Below, piece by piece: positions 41,620-49,841 of a DNA stretch of 64,000 nucleotides. Under the pieces are notes generated by a model. That model saw only the letters and a list, made by a program, of their open reading frames with translations, ran no database searches and was not told the DNA's origin. Source of the stretch: DAOPYU01 sp942493245 (GTDB lineage: Bacteria; Sumerlaeota; Sumerlaeia; UBA8349); NCBI GenBank assembly GCA_942493245.1, contig OW818685.1, positions 4,650,001-4,714,000 of the forward strand, given 5' to 3'. A program made the translations under genes and the position numbers. How positions within the stretch are numbered: the first letter of the stretch is position 1; the number at the start of each line of letters is the position of its first letter.

Positions 41620-43041
41620 TCACTCAACGGGCAGGTCGAACCCGAAATACCGCTCGGCGTTACGGTAACAGATGTCCTGCACCATCCCACCGATCCACGG
41701 CAGGTCGCGCGGGATCAGCCCCTTCTCGATGTCGTGTCCCAACAGGTTGCACAGAATCCGCCGGAAATACTCGTGGCGCGTGTACGAAAGAAACGACCGG
41801 CTGTCGGTCAGCATCCCGACAAACCGGCTCAGCAGCCCCAACTGCGAGAGCGTTTCGAGGTGCTGTTCCATCCCATCCTTCTGGTCCAGGAACCACCACC
41901 CGCTTCCCCATTGCATCTTGCCGGGCCGCGAACCGTCCTGGAAGTTCCCGATCATCGTGGCCATGAGCGCGTTGTCGCGCGGGTTCAGGTTGTAGAGAAT
42001 CGTCGGCGCCAGCTGGTCCGTCTGGTCGAGCCGGTCCAGCATCCGCGCCAGGGGACGGGCCATCTCGCGGTCGCCGATCGAATCGAACCCCGCGTCCACC
42101 CCCGCCTGACGCAGCATCCGCGTGTTGTTGTTGCGCAACGGCCCGAAGTGCAACTGCCGCACCCACCCCCGGGCGTGGTCCATCCGCCCGAACTCGACCA
42201 GCATCGCCGACTTGAACCGCACCCCCTCGTCGCCCGTCAGGGTCTTCCCTGTTCGAATCCTGGAGAAAAGGGATACGATCTCCGACTCGGTATAGTCCTC
42301 GGCATACGCGGTGTCTAGCCCCAGATCCGAAACGCGGCATCCGGCCTGGTGGAAAAAATCGTGTCGCTTGTGCAGCGCCTCCCGGTACGAGTCGAAATCG
42401 CGAATCTCGACGTCCGCCGCCTGAGCCAGCCGATCCACCCACGCATTGAACGTCTCGGGCGACTCGACCGCCAACCCCTTGTCCGGACGCCACGTGGGCA
42501 ACACCCGGATCTCGAACGACGGGTCCGCCGCGATCGCGCGGTGGTGGCGCAGGTCGTCCACCGGGTCGTCCGTCGTGCAGACCAGCCGTACCCGGCTTGC
42601 GCGCATAAGCCCCCGCGCCGACAGATCCGGCTCGGCCAGCCGTTCACGCCCGATGGCCCAGATGCGCTCCGCCGTAGCGGGCGAAAGCAGGTCCGACACG
42701 CCGAAATAGCGCGCCAGTTCCAGGTGCGTCCAGTGGTAGAGCGGATTGCGCAGGGCGCACGGCATCGTCTCGGCCCACTTCTGGAACTTCTCGCGATCCG
42801 GCGCATCGCCCGTGCAATAGCGCTCCGCCACGCCGTTGGTCCGCATGGCGCGCCACTTGTAGTGGTCCCCCGCGAGCCAGATCTGCGTGAGGTTTTCCCA
42901 CCGCCGGTCTTCGGCCACATCCTGCGGGTTCAGGTGGCAGTGGTAATCGAGAATCGGCATCGGCGCCGCGTATGCGTGGTACAGTTCGCGCGCGGCCCCG
43001 GTTTCCAATAGAAAATCGTCGTGAATGAAAGCCTGCTCCAT
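41620..43041 (-). CDS. uxaC: Glucuronate isomerase UxaC (473 aa)
   Basis: Converts glucuronate to fructuronate and galacturonate to tagaturonate, the first step of uronate catabolism in the cytoplasm. It is an amidohydrolase-like barrel: metal-site start MPILDYHCHLNPQDVAEDRR, then WENLTQIWLAGDHYKWRAMR, RLVCTTDDPVDDLRHH, FHQAGCRVSDLGLD and VGMLTDSRSFLSYTRHEYFR. Length equals the E. coli enzyme. The start at 43041 has GAGG 7 bases upstream and begins at family homology. It lies 22 bp behind the glycosyltransferase gene. The next uronate steps are not in the window. Confidence 0.96.
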   Translation of the reverse strand: MEQAFIHDDFLLETGAARELYHAYAAPMPILDYHCHLNPQDVAEDRRWENLTQIWLAGDHYKWRAMRTNGVAERYCTGDAPDREKFQKWAETMPCALRNPLYHWTHLELARYFGVSDLLSPATAERIWAIGRERLAEPDLSARGLMRASRVRLVCTTDDPVDDLRHHRAIAADPSFEIRVLPTWRPDKGLAVESPETFNAWVDRLAQAADVEIRDFDSYREALHKRHDFFHQAGCRVSDLGLDTAYAEDYTESEIVSLFSRIRTGKTLTGDEGVRFKSAMLVEFGRMDHARGWVRQLHFGPLRNNNTRMLRQAGVDAGFDSIGDREMARPLARMLDRLDQTDQLAPTILYNLNPRDNALMATMIGNFQDGSRPGKMQWGSGWWFLDQKDGMEQHLETLSQLGLLSRFVGMLTDSRSFLSYTRHEYFRRILCNLLGHDIEKGLIPRDLPWIGGMVQDICYRNAERYFGFDLPVE

Positions 43042-43063
43042 CGTGGCGCCTCGCTTTTGTCCC

Positions 43064-44116
43064 CTATTTCTCGTAATGCCAGGTGGGCCGCTCAACCTTG
43101 GGGGTCGAAAGAATGTCGATCAGAAGCCCCTGCAACAGAAACTGCACCCCCAGCATCAGGGGCAACACCGACAGCATGACCGTCGCCGCGGGCAGCGGCA
43201 CGGTCGGGTCAATCGGCAGAACGGCGCTCAGGTTGTTAAACACCGAACCGGGCGCCCGCACCGAAATCCCCAGTCTCTCGATCGTCTGAGGCGAAACCCG
43301 CACCAGCAGGGCGATCACACCGAACAGCAAACCCCACAAAAAGGACAGCCCCCCGAACAGGTAAAGCGGGATCACGACCGAGAAGTCGCGCAGCACATAG
43401 CGGTGGAACAGGCGCGAGAGAAACCCCCGCGTCAGGAAGTAGGGAAAATAGGTCAGCACCTTGCTGATCCTGAGCGACGAGACCTCGCCCGCGTACACCG
43501 ACGGCATCGGGCAGTCCAGCACCCGCGCCGACTCCACATTCAGCCGGATCAGCATTTCGTTCTCGAAGAAATACCGACGCGACCGCAGCCGCTCCAGATC
43601 CAGCGCCCGCAGGTAATCGGTCCGGATGGCCAGGTACCCATTCTGCGGGTCGAACGTGTGCCAGTAGCCGCTGGCCAGTTTGGTCAGAAAGGTCAGCGAG
43701 ATATTACCGATCTTGCGCGACCACGGCATCTTCTTGAGCGCCTGAAAATGGAGAAACCGGTTCCCCTTGGCGTAGTCGCAGATTTCCTCGGCGATCGGCT
43801 CGACCAGGTGGCGCATGAACGGCGGGTCCATCTGGCCGTCCCCGTCCAGTTTGACCACGATGTCGGCCTCGCGCCGCAACGCCTCTTCGTACCCCGTGGC
43901 CATCGCGCCGCCCACGCCCTGGTTCTTCTCATGCGAGAGCACCACCATGCGCGGGTCGCCAATCGCCTTGAGCGTCGCCAGCGTTCCATCGGGGCTGGCG
44001 TCGTTCACGGCGATGATCCAGTCCACAAAGTCGGGAATTTTCGCCACCACATCGGTCACGAACGCTTCGACCCGGTAACAGGGAATGACCACGGCCACAC
44101 GGAAACTCTTGAACAT
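43064..44116 (-). CDS. Membrane-anchored family 2 glycosyltransferase (350 aa)
   Basis: GT-A domain: RVAVVIPCYRVEAFVTDVVA, IIAVNDASPDGTLATLK, the donor/metal site VVKLDGDGQMDPPFM, then DPQNGYLAIRTDYLR. Two hydrophobic C-terminal hairpins (FSVVIPLYLFGGLSFLWGLL with FGVIALLV; AATVMLSVLPLMLGVQFLLQ with GLLIDIL). This matches DPM1/GtrB-like enzymes that load a sugar onto polyprenyl phosphate or extend a lipid-linked glycan at the inner membrane. GAGG lies about 10 bases before the ATG. Probably first gene of a two-gene unit with uxaC, though functionally unrelated to it. Confidence 0.92.
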   Translation of the reverse strand: MFKSFRVAVVIPCYRVEAFVTDVVAKIPDFVDWIIAVNDASPDGTLATLKAIGDPRMVVLSHEKNQGVGGAMATGYEEALRREADIVVKLDGDGQMDPPFMRHLVEPIAEEICDYAKGNRFLHFQALKKMPWSRKIGNISLTFLTKLASGYWHTFDPQNGYLAIRTDYLRALDLERLRSRRYFFENEMLIRLNVESARVLDCPMPSVYAGEVSSLRISKVLTYFPYFLTRGFLSRLFHRYVLRDFSVVIPLYLFGGLSFLWGLLFGVIALLVRVSPQTIERLGISVRAPGSVFNNLSAVLPIDPTVPLPAATVMLSVLPLMLGVQFLLQGLLIDILSTPKVERPTWHYEK

Positions 44117-44296
44117 TGAACTTGCTCCTCTTCAACCACCCCTCGGGCCGGTCGGTTCCACGCGCCAGACCAGCCGGGAGTCTCCCCCAAATTAGCGGAC
44201 CCCGCCCCCCGAAAGTCAAGCGAAAAGCCCCGGCGGACAACCCCCGAATCTTCAGGGATGGATGAAGGATCGTTATCTCCATAAGAAAACAAGGTT

Positions 44297-44640
44297 ATTG
44301 TGGCCCCGAAGGGGGCACGGGGATTTGGCCTTCCGAAAAGCCCCGGCGGAGAAGTCGGAGCATCTCGAAAGGATTCCCGCCCCCCGTTTTCCCCCGGTCA
44401 ACGGGCATCCCTGAAAGGGATAAAGATACGGCAGCCCGGGGCAGAGCGCAGCGTTGCCCCGGGTTACGAGACCCCTCTCTTCGGTGCCCTTGAAGGGGCA
44501 CAACAAAAGGCTGCTCTCTCCCCATCTTGTTCAACCCTTGCAGGGTTGGATAAAGGGGATGCCCGTTCCCTGGGCAACGCTGCGCTCTGCCCAGGGCTAT
44601 CGTATGTACAAGCCCTTCGGGCTTTTTCTGCACGGGCGCT
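44297..44640. repeat. Compound palindromic repeat, copy 2 (related to 19597-19880)
   Basis: Hairpins GGCCCCGAAGGGGGC, GCAGCCCGGGGCAGAGCGCA ... GTTGCCCCGGG, GCCCTTGAAGGGGC, ACCCTTGCAGGGTT, and the inverted arm CTGCCCAGGGCTATCGTATG with AAGCCCTTCGGGCTT. It occupies most of the 880-bp spacer 44117-45001. Confidence 0.75.
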
Positions 44641-44751
44641 TATGCGCTGCGATACCTCCTGGCGAAACGAAGCCGCAACCGAAATAACCTCGTTTGTCGG
44701 GGCAGACCTGCGTGTCTGCCCGGAGTGAGGCACGACAAAACCTCAACTGAA

Positions 44752-44889
44752 TTTCACGCAAAGGCGCAAGGACGCAGAGATCCCGGAAATTTACAGGCCT
44801 CGTGGGTTTTTCCTATTCATGCTTGAGTCCGTGTCTTCTCCACTCCCCATTTGCTCTTCTCTGCGCCCTTGCGTCTTTACGCCTTTGCG
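44752..44889. repeat. Long inverted repeat with CGCAAAGGCGCAAGGACGCAGAG arms
   Basis: TTTCACGCAAAGGCGCAAGG, then ACGCAGAGA, faces TCTCTGCGCCCTTGCGTCTT, then TACGCCTTTGCG, about 78 bp apart. Intergenic hairpins of this kind are widespread in environmental genomes. No gene lies between 44890 and 45001. Confidence 0.75.
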
Positions 44890-45001
44890 TTTTGTGGTTG
44901 ATTGTTCGTGTGTTACAGAAAAAACGTCGCGGCTTGCGTAGATTCTGCAAGAGAGTAGTGCGGATGGTCACGTTTTCAAGATGCGTTCGAAGCCCGAAGG
45001 G

Positions 45002-45955
45002 TTAAGGGAACAACGTTTCCACGGCGCATCCGGCCAGAAAAAGCAGGCTGATCACCGCGTTGAAGGTGAAAAAGGCCGGACCCACGCGCGACAGGTCGTG
45101 CGCGCGCACCAGAAAATGCTGCCAGACCATCAGCACCAGACAAACCGCCCCGGCGCCCCAGGCCCACGCGCCCAGACCGCTGGTCCAGAGAAACCCCGCG
45201 AAGCCCGCCGCGGCCAGCGCGTGCGTCCCGCGTGCCACCCAGAGGGCGCGACCAATGCCCAACCCCGCCGGCAACGAAAAAAGTCCCTCGCGCCGGTCCA
45301 CCTCGGCATCGAGCGTGGCGTAGAGGATGTCGAACCCCGCTGTCCAGAACAGAACCCCCAGTCCCAACGCGACCGGCAACCCCACGAGCGTCCCCCGAAC
45401 CGCGACCCACGCGCCCAACGGCGCCAGTCCCAGGGCCAGACCCAACACATAGTGCGTGGCGCGGGTGAACCGCTTGCAATGCGAGTATCCCAGCAGAATC
45501 ACCACCACCGCCGGCGCGCAGGCCAGGCAGAGCCAATTGAGCATCGCGGCGCAGAACAGAAACGCCCCGCCCGTCAGGACCACGAACCCCCAGGCAAAAC
45601 GAACCGTCAGCAACCCGGCGGGCAAGGCCCGGTCGCGTGTGCGTGGGTTGCGGGCGTCGAATGCGCGGTCCACGACGCGGTTGTAGGCCATCGCCATCGA
45701 ACGCGCCGCCACGCACGCCGCCACGATCCAGAAGGTCACCCGGAACGAGGGCCATCCCCGCGCGGCCACCAGCATCGCGGACAAGGCGAACGGAAGCGCG
45801 AACACGCTGTGGCGGAACTTGATCATCTCCAGCACAACGCCCAACTTCCCCGCCACCCCGCGCGGTGGCTCCGCCGGACGCGGAGGCGGGACAATCGAAG
45901 GGTGACGCAAGGCTTCTTCAATGCCGGAAGGGGAGGGGTATTCTTTTTCGGTCAT
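45002..45955 (-). CDS. UbiA-family prenyltransferase, MqnP/UbiA-like (317 aa)
   Basis: Integral membrane enzyme that attaches a prenyl chain to an aromatic acid in quinone synthesis. The two Asp-rich motifs are AYNRVVDRAFDARNPRTRDR (N92, D96, D100) and DILYATLDAEVDRREGLFSL (D209, D216, D220). About nine helices. The start at 45955 has AGGA 7 bases upstream. The longer frame reaches into the next gene and lacks homology. The pattern resembles the UbiA-like enzymes of the futalosine menaquinone route. No mqn or ubi genes are adjacent, so the pathway is an inference. Confidence 0.88.
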   Translation of the reverse strand: MTEKEYPSPSGIEEALRHPSIVPPPRPAEPPRGVAGKLGVVLEMIKFRHSVFALPFALSAMLVAARGWPSFRVTFWIVAACVAARSMAMAYNRVVDRAFDARNPRTRDRALPAGLLTVRFAWGFVVLTGGAFLFCAAMLNWLCLACAPAVVVILLGYSHCKRFTRATHYVLGLALGLAPLGAWVAVRGTLVGLPVALGLGVLFWTAGFDILYATLDAEVDRREGLFSLPAGLGIGRALWVARGTHALAAAGFAGFLWTSGLGAWAWGAGAVCLVLMVWQHFLVRAHDLSRVGPAFFTFNAVISLLFLAGCAVETLFP

Positions 45956-46043
45956 GACAACATCCTGCAACAAACAATTCCTCGACTTATCTTTCAACAG
46001 CCCAACAGAGTCACCCTCTGGTTCGACATATTCGGTCCCCCCC

Positions 46044-46898
46044 TCACTGTGCTGCCGTGGGAACCGCGACGACACGGAAGCCGACGCAATCGCTGCGATT
46101 TGTAAAGTTAGATTGCATACGATCCGCCGAACGACAACGTCGTGAAACGTAGTCCCAACTGCCGCCCCGAATCACGCAGCGCGTAACGGCATCGGAGCCG
46201 CCCTGTGGATTCACCAATTCTCCCTCCGAGTAAAAGTCGTATGAATCTTGACTCCACTCATAGACGTTGCCCCCCATGTCGAACAAACCCCATGCGTTAG
46301 GTTTGAGTGTTCCCACCTCGTGCGATTTTCCGCCCGAATTTTTGTTGCTCCAGGCGTATTTCTCGTCAAACGTGTTGCCCCAGTAATAAGCCGTTTGCGT
46401 TCCGGCTCGGCAGGCGTATTCCCATTCCGCTTCGGTAGGCAGCCGGTATTCCTGTTTCTCGATCTTCGACAGTTCCGCGCAGAAGTCTTGAGCGTCATGA
46501 CACGAGATCATTTCCACCGGATTTTTCGGGCCGATATTCTTTGACGGATTCATACCTATGACTTTCTCATATTGCTCCTGGGTCACTTCACAGACACCGA
46601 TGTAATAAGGCTTCGTCAGTGTCACCTTGTGTTGCGGTCCTTCGTGGCCTTCCCGGTCTTCTTCGCTGTCGGGTGAACCTATCAGAAACGACCCGGCGGG
46701 AATGAGTCTGAGTTGCATCCCGATGGAATTGGTGAAAACTTTGCTTCCTGCTTCCGCGCTCTTTTTTTGCGCCGTCTGTTTTTCGATTGTCCGATTCTTG
46801 ATTTGCGGGTCTTCGCTCTTTTTCTCCGGTTCCGAAAGACCCAACAACAGCACAGCCCCAAGACACACGATCCCGAGACATCCTGCGATTCGTTTCAT
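46044..46898 (-). CDS. FGE/SUMF1-like secreted protein, probably not a sulfatase-activating enzyme (284 aa)
   Basis: AGGAG is 6 bases before the ATG at 46898. Signal peptide or anchor: MKRIAGCLGIVCLGAVLLLG. A Lys/Glu-rich linker follows. The domain from about 65 has FTNSIGMQLRLIPAGSFLIG, SPDSEEDREGHEGPQHKVTL, the family core YRLPTEAEWEYACRAGTQTA, GLFDMGGNVYEWSQDSYDFY, VIRGGSWDYVSRRCRSADRM and VGFRVV. In true formylglycine-generating enzymes two cysteines sit in GGSFLCxxSYC. Here the first is Tyr and only the second Cys remains, so copper binding and catalysis are unlikely. Many such proteins act as binding or effector domains in the envelope. Confidence 0.88.
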   Translation of the reverse strand: MKRIAGCLGIVCLGAVLLLGLSEPEKKSEDPQIKNRTIEKQTAQKKSAEAGSKVFTNSIGMQLRLIPAGSFLIGSPDSEEDREGHEGPQHKVTLTKPYYIGVCEVTQEQYEKVIGMNPSKNIGPKNPVEMISCHDAQDFCAELSKIEKQEYRLPTEAEWEYACRAGTQTAYYWGNTFDEKYAWSNKNSGGKSHEVGTLKPNAWGLFDMGGNVYEWSQDSYDFYSEGELVNPQGGSDAVTRCVIRGGSWDYVSRRCRSADRMQSNFTNRSDCVGFRVVAVPTAAQ

Positions 46899-47079
46899 GA
46901 GGTTCTCCTGCAAAAGGAATCTTCCCAGTGACGCCAGGTTACAATCGAAAGGATACAGAAACTCATTCCATTTGCAACGGAATACACGAATCATTGGACG
47001 CCGCGGATCGCAGCAGGAAGGGGAAAAACTGAAACGCGGGAATCCCTCTCAAGCGGGAGCGTTTAAAACCGCTTTCTTT

Positions 47080-47159
47080 AACCACAGATAAACACGGATA
47101 GACACAGATAACAAGGAGAGGGGACGGTATCTGTGTTCATCCGTGTTCATCTGGGGTTG
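47080..47159. repeat. Inverted repeat with ACCACAGATAAACACGGATA arms
   Basis: AACCACAGATAAACACGGAT ... GACACAGATA faces TATCTGTGTTCATCCGTGTT ... CATCTGGGGTT. Internally each arm is a tandem of ACACxGATA. It fills the 317-bp spacer 46899-47216 together with unremarkable sequence. Confidence 0.75.
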
Positions 47160-47216
47160 CGTTCAGGAGCGCACAATAGAGATCCAGTGGCGCTTGTGAC
47201 ATTCCTTGAGGACCTC

Positions 47217-47948
47217 TTAAAATATGTGCCCCGGCACGGCCTTTTCCTCAGGCGTGCGAGGGGTGAAGGATGGATCATCTTTGAAAAGACTCCAGGAAGA
47301 AGTATTCAAAACAGAATCTATGCATGCATGTGTTGCGCCATCATCATCTTGCACAACCTCCAGGCGACCTAAGTCATATATTCCCACTTTATCGTCGCTG
47401 TCGAGTTTCTGCTTGAAAAACGAGAGCATCGAATAGACATTTTCTTTGTCGGCAAGAGTCATTGAATTGAAAGTTCCAAATGAAAGGGGTATTCGCGGAA
47501 TGCGCTTCACTAAGGAAACATTCTTTGTCAATAATTCCCCAAGATCTTCAGTACGGAGAGGGCTAACTCTATTAGGGCCATATTCCACGATAGCGATAAC
47601 GCCGGATTCAGGAGGGGTCGCAGCAGCATATTCAAAAACAGGCCGATAGGTCATTTTATCAAGACCAAAGTCTATTTGGTCAGTTTTAGTCAAACTCGGG
47701 AAGATCATCCGTTGAATTCTCTTTTGTGATTCTATTGTCCAGTTGTCTGGAGATAAAAGAAAATCGACATTTTCCGGAGATTTCCCATTTGTTTTATAAA
47801 TCACCCCCACCCCTGCAGCAATATGCTTCAGAAGTAACGATACACGTAGTTCATCATCTTGTGAGTCATGCAATTTTGCCATTATAAAAAACAAGATAGA
47901 TATGATCATACATATAACCACACACACGCCTATTAGAAACCGCCACAT
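47217..47948 (-). CDS. Membrane-anchored protein of unknown function (243 aa)
   Basis: The ATG at 47948 is chosen because GGAGG lies 8 bases upstream and the N-terminal helix follows directly (MWRFLIGVCVVICMIISILF, FIMAK). Two upstream in-frame starts lack a ribosome site. The soluble part has LLLKHIAAGVGVIYKTNGKS, PVFEYAAATPPESGVIAIVE and a C-terminus SFTPRTPEEKAVPGHIF. PEEKAVPGHIF-like tails with IYKTNGK recall the periplasmic parts of prepilin-like or DUF-type proteins, but I cannot name a family. The gene is clearly more AT-rich than dnaB and the FGE-like gene on either side, so recent acquisition is possible. Confidence 0.65.
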   Translation of the reverse strand: MWRFLIGVCVVICMIISILFFIMAKLHDSQDDELRVSLLLKHIAAGVGVIYKTNGKSPENVDFLLSPDNWTIESQKRIQRMIFPSLTKTDQIDFGLDKMTYRPVFEYAAATPPESGVIAIVEYGPNRVSPLRTEDLGELLTKNVSLVKRIPRIPLSFGTFNSMTLADKENVYSMLSFFKQKLDSDDKVGIYDLGRLEVVQDDDGATHACIDSVLNTSSWSLFKDDPSFTPRTPEEKAVPGHIF

Positions 47949-48062
47949 TGAATCATCCTCCGTCATCCATAATCGGAAAAACTTTCTCTTCAAGAAATTT
48001 CTGTGCCCTCATCCTGCCAATCCTGTGATCCTGTCCGAAAAACGACCCCGAAAATATTCCAC

Positions 48063-49475
48063 TCACTCGTCGTGGCGGACGACGAACTGGGTGAATTCTT
48101 CCCGGAACAACAGGCCGGCTTCGCCCACGGGGCCGTTACGCTGTTTCGCCACGATGAGGTCCACGACCTGAATCGGGGCGCGGCCCACTTTTTCCCCGTC
48201 GGTCGCGCGCGGCTCGGCGCGGTGGAGGAACATGACGACGTCGGCGTCCTGCTCGATGGCACCCGACTCGCGCAGGTCCGACAGGCGCGGCTTGGCGTCG
48301 GCGCCGCGGCGGCTTTCCACTCCACGGCTCAACTGCGAGAGGGCCAGCACGGGCACGTGCAGGTCGCGCGCCAGGCCCTTGAGCGAGCGCGAAATCTCGC
48401 TCACTTCCTGCTGGCGGCTTTCCGAGCGCTTCGACCCGCCACTCATGAGCTGGAGGTAGTCCACCACGATCAGCGCCAGGTTCGGGCATCGCGCCTTGAG
48501 GCGCTGAGCGTGGAGCCGCATCTCGATCGGGCTCATGTTCGGCGTGTCGTTGATATAAATCGCCAGATTGCTCATCTCGTCGAGCGTCCGGCCGAACTGC
48601 ATCATCTGGTTCTCGTTGAGCATGTTCTTGCGCAACAGATCCATGCGGATTTCCGCCTTGCCGCAGACCATGCGCTGGATAATCTGCTGGCGGTTCATTT
48701 CCAGGCTGAACACCCCGATTCCGGGGGGGCCTTCCACCCCCTCCGCGGCCATGTAACCACTCTCGGCCGCCGCCATCGCCATGTTCAGGGCGAGCGAGGT
48801 CTTTCCCACCGAGGGACGCGCCGCCAGAATGATCAAGTCCGACGGCTGCAACCCGCCCGTCAGGCGGTCCAGGTTCGAGAGCCCCGTCGTCACCCCCGTC
48901 ACCTCGCGCCGCGTCTCGGCCCGCCGCTCCATTTCGCGGTACACATCGTGGGCCTCATCGCCAATCGAGCGAAACTCGTTGGTGACGCGCCCGGTCAGAA
49001 TCTCGAAGATCCGGCGTTCGGATTCCTCAAGGATCTCCTGCGTTTCCTTGCGTTCGGTGATCGCGTCGTCGGAGATTTCCCCGGTGATCTGGATCAGACG
49101 GCGCAGCAACGACTTCTCGCGCACCAGTTCGGCGTGGTGACGCACGTTGCCGGGGGAAATGACGGACTGTTCGAGTCCCGTCAGGTACGCCGGGCCGCCC
49201 GTTTTCTCGAGCAGGCCCCGCCGGTCGAGTTCGTTGATGAGCAGGACCGGGTCGATCGGCTTGTCCTGCTCGACCAGATCGAGTACGACGCGGTAGATGT
49301 CCTGGTGGCGCGGGTCGTAGAAGTCCTCGGGCGTGAGGAGGCTCTGGACGTCCAGCAGCGCCTTGTCGTTGAGAAAGAAGGTCCCGAGGACCGCCTTCTC
49401 GGCTTCCAGATTATGGGGGAGCGTCCGGGTTTCCAGGGAAACGGGAGACGGGGAGGGTTTGGGAGGTCTGACCAT
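48063..49475 (-). CDS. dnaB: Replicative DNA helicase DnaB (470 aa)
   Basis: Hexameric fork helicase. The N-terminal domain is LPHNLEAEKAVLGTFFLNDK and the linker helix ETQEILEESERRIFEILTGR. The RecA core has Walker A LAARPSVGKTSLALNMAMAA (residues 218-237), IGVFSLEMNRQQIIQRMVCG, Walker B LALIVVDYLQLMSGG and ALSQLSRGVESR, with an Arg finger region SGAIEQDADVVMFLHR. Complete, no intein. It lies downstream of rnj in the same direction with a 366-bp gap. Confidence 0.98.
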   Translation of the reverse strand: MVRPPKPSPSPVSLETRTLPHNLEAEKAVLGTFFLNDKALLDVQSLLTPEDFYDPRHQDIYRVVLDLVEQDKPIDPVLLINELDRRGLLEKTGGPAYLTGLEQSVISPGNVRHHAELVREKSLLRRLIQITGEISDDAITERKETQEILEESERRIFEILTGRVTNEFRSIGDEAHDVYREMERRAETRREVTGVTTGLSNLDRLTGGLQPSDLIILAARPSVGKTSLALNMAMAAAESGYMAAEGVEGPPGIGVFSLEMNRQQIIQRMVCGKAEIRMDLLRKNMLNENQMMQFGRTLDEMSNLAIYINDTPNMSPIEMRLHAQRLKARCPNLALIVVDYLQLMSGGSKRSESRQQEVSEISRSLKGLARDLHVPVLALSQLSRGVESRRGADAKPRLSDLRESGAIEQDADVVMFLHRAEPRATDGEKVGRAPIQVVDLIVAKQRNGPVGEAGLLFREEFTQFVVRHDE

Positions 49476-49841
49476 ACGGCGATTCCGAATAACACAAAAA
49501 ATCAGGCCCGAACCGGAAAACCGCCGGGCGGGTTCTACAACCAGGCCGGATACGAAACCCCCCGGCGGGATGCGAGAGTCAGAGCATAGACGATCCCGAG
49601 GCCGTCGTCAAGCGGTCCGGTTACGAGGACATTCCCCAGAATTTTTGGGCTTCACGGACTGAGGTCGGGAAAAAGTTCCAACCGTGCGCTGGGCGATTCC
49701 ACAATAGGGTTCGAGTCTTTCGCGATTTTCGCGGTTCACTCGCGGTTTCCTGCCGTTCCGGCTACAGGGAAAAATCAGCCTCACTCAACAGACGCCAAAT
49801 GGTTACGAATCCACGTCCTGTTCGGCTTCTGTTTGTCCGGT
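49476..49841. other. Spacer between rnj and dnaB (366 bp)
   Basis: No coding frame, tRNA or strong hairpin seen. Short CGCGATTTTCGCG and CCGCCGGGCGG palindromes are present. It should contain the dnaB promoter on the minus strand, but I cannot point to it. Confidence 0.4.

Noticed and set aside
49476..49841. tRNA or small RNA gene in the rnj-dnaB spacer
   Set aside because: No cloverleaf, T-loop GGTTCGA context or terminator could be assembled.
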